DNA of 5,384 bases, taken from CAUPWF01 sp964369755. Lineage in GTDB: Bacteria; Bacillota; Clostridia; Lachnospirales; Lachnospiraceae. The stretch is taken from contig CAYJFY010000080.1 of the NCBI GenBank assembly GCA_964369755.1, positions 1-5,384 of the forward strand, in the 5' to 3' direction. Positions 5,129 through 5,384 of the stretch are shown here, in pieces (the first letter of the stretch is position 1; every line of letters begins with the position of its first letter). The notes beneath the pieces were generated by a model. The model had not been told where the DNA came from. It saw only the letters and a program-made list of their open reading frames with translations, and made no database searches. The position numbers were made by a program, and so were the translations under genes.

Positions 5129-5384
5129 TTATTGATATATTGCGACTGGTACGACCGTGAGAGCTGGACCTTTAACAATATCTTGAAAATTTCTTGGATT
5201 ATCCATATTTTTAGGCATTTTTCTTTTTTGTTCGCGATTTAAAGGCATTTTTTTAATACTTTCAAAAATTTCATCAAGCTTAATATTATTTCCTTTTTGA
5301 ATTTTCTTTTGAACTTTGCACAACATATGAACCTCGCCTACAAAATGTTCTTGCTCACATTTAAAATACTGATTATCCAACTGT
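5129..5384 (-). CDS. 3' end of an unidentified gene, possibly DUF6414-like
   Basis: The frame is open to the window edge (codon CAG precedes the first visible TTG), so this is most likely the C-terminal part of a larger protein whose start lies outside. About 85 residues are visible: LDNQYFKCEQEHFVGEVHML, a lysine-rich helical stretch (KVQKKIQKGNNIKLDEIFES), PLNREQKRKMPKNM, and the end IVKGPALTVVPVAIYQ. The closing hydrophobic strand GPALTVVPVAIY and the pattern 'FxGEVHxxCKVxKKI' remind me of DUF6414-type proteins, but this comes from memory of the family's look and is weak. There is no membrane segment in the visible part. If TTG 5380 were a true start, the protein would have only 83 residues. 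It lies on the same strand as the AlbA_2 operon, 194 nt upstream of it. Confidence 0.5.
   Translation of the reverse strand, partial: QLDNQYFKCEQEHFVGEVHMLCKVQKKIQKGNNIKLDEIFESIKKMPLNREQKRKMPKNMDNPRNFQDIVKGPALTVVPVAIYQ

Overview
The window is AT-rich with strong AGGAGG-type ribosome binding sites, some TTG starts and very tight gene packing. This points to a low-GC Firmicute, most likely a gut-type clostridium (Lachnospiraceae-like). That placement is an inference from composition and protein flavour; there is no rRNA or marker gene here. The content is typical of an accessory or defence-island region: small toxin-antitoxin-like modules, a Schlafen-fold ATPase, an acetyltransferase, and no core housekeeping gene.

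Layout, left to right. Positions 1-111 hold no supportable gene, only short hairpins. A GNAT acetyltransferase (minus strand, 112-750) has its own likely promoter. To its right, a minus-strand toxin-antitoxin operon runs from 1481 down to 825. It holds a Phd/YefM-type antitoxin, a RelE/ParE-type toxin that looks shortened at its C-terminus, and a 41-residue ORF whose sequence resembles the toxin-binding tail of the antitoxin. The operon ends in a rho-independent hairpin at 795-826, and a 23-bp inverted repeat covers its -10 box. A plus-strand pair starts at 1713: a minimal nucleotidyltransferase (MNT, intact GSX10DXD motif) and an overlapping HEPN-domain protein that lacks the RX4H ribonuclease motif.

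The HEPN gene converges with a minus-strand operon, and the two stop codons share a CTAG. That operon (4934 to 2466) encodes a protein with an AlbA_2 (Schlafen-fold) domain, a GHKL-type ATPase region and a winged helix. It is followed by a membrane-anchored protein ending in a LURP-one-related/tubby-like domain. The second gene's ribosome binding site overlaps the first gene's stop, so the two are probably made together. At the right edge is the 3' end of another minus-strand gene of uncertain family, possibly DUF6414.

How they may work together: the antitoxin, toxin and 41-residue protein form one autoregulated unit, and MNT and HEPN form a second, probably with MNT modifying or neutralising HEPN. 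The AlbA_2/ATPase protein with the membrane LURP-one protein is the least familiar combination and the best candidate for an undescribed system, possibly a cytosolic nucleic-acid or nucleotide sensor coupled to a membrane partner. No function for that pair can be read directly from the sequence.
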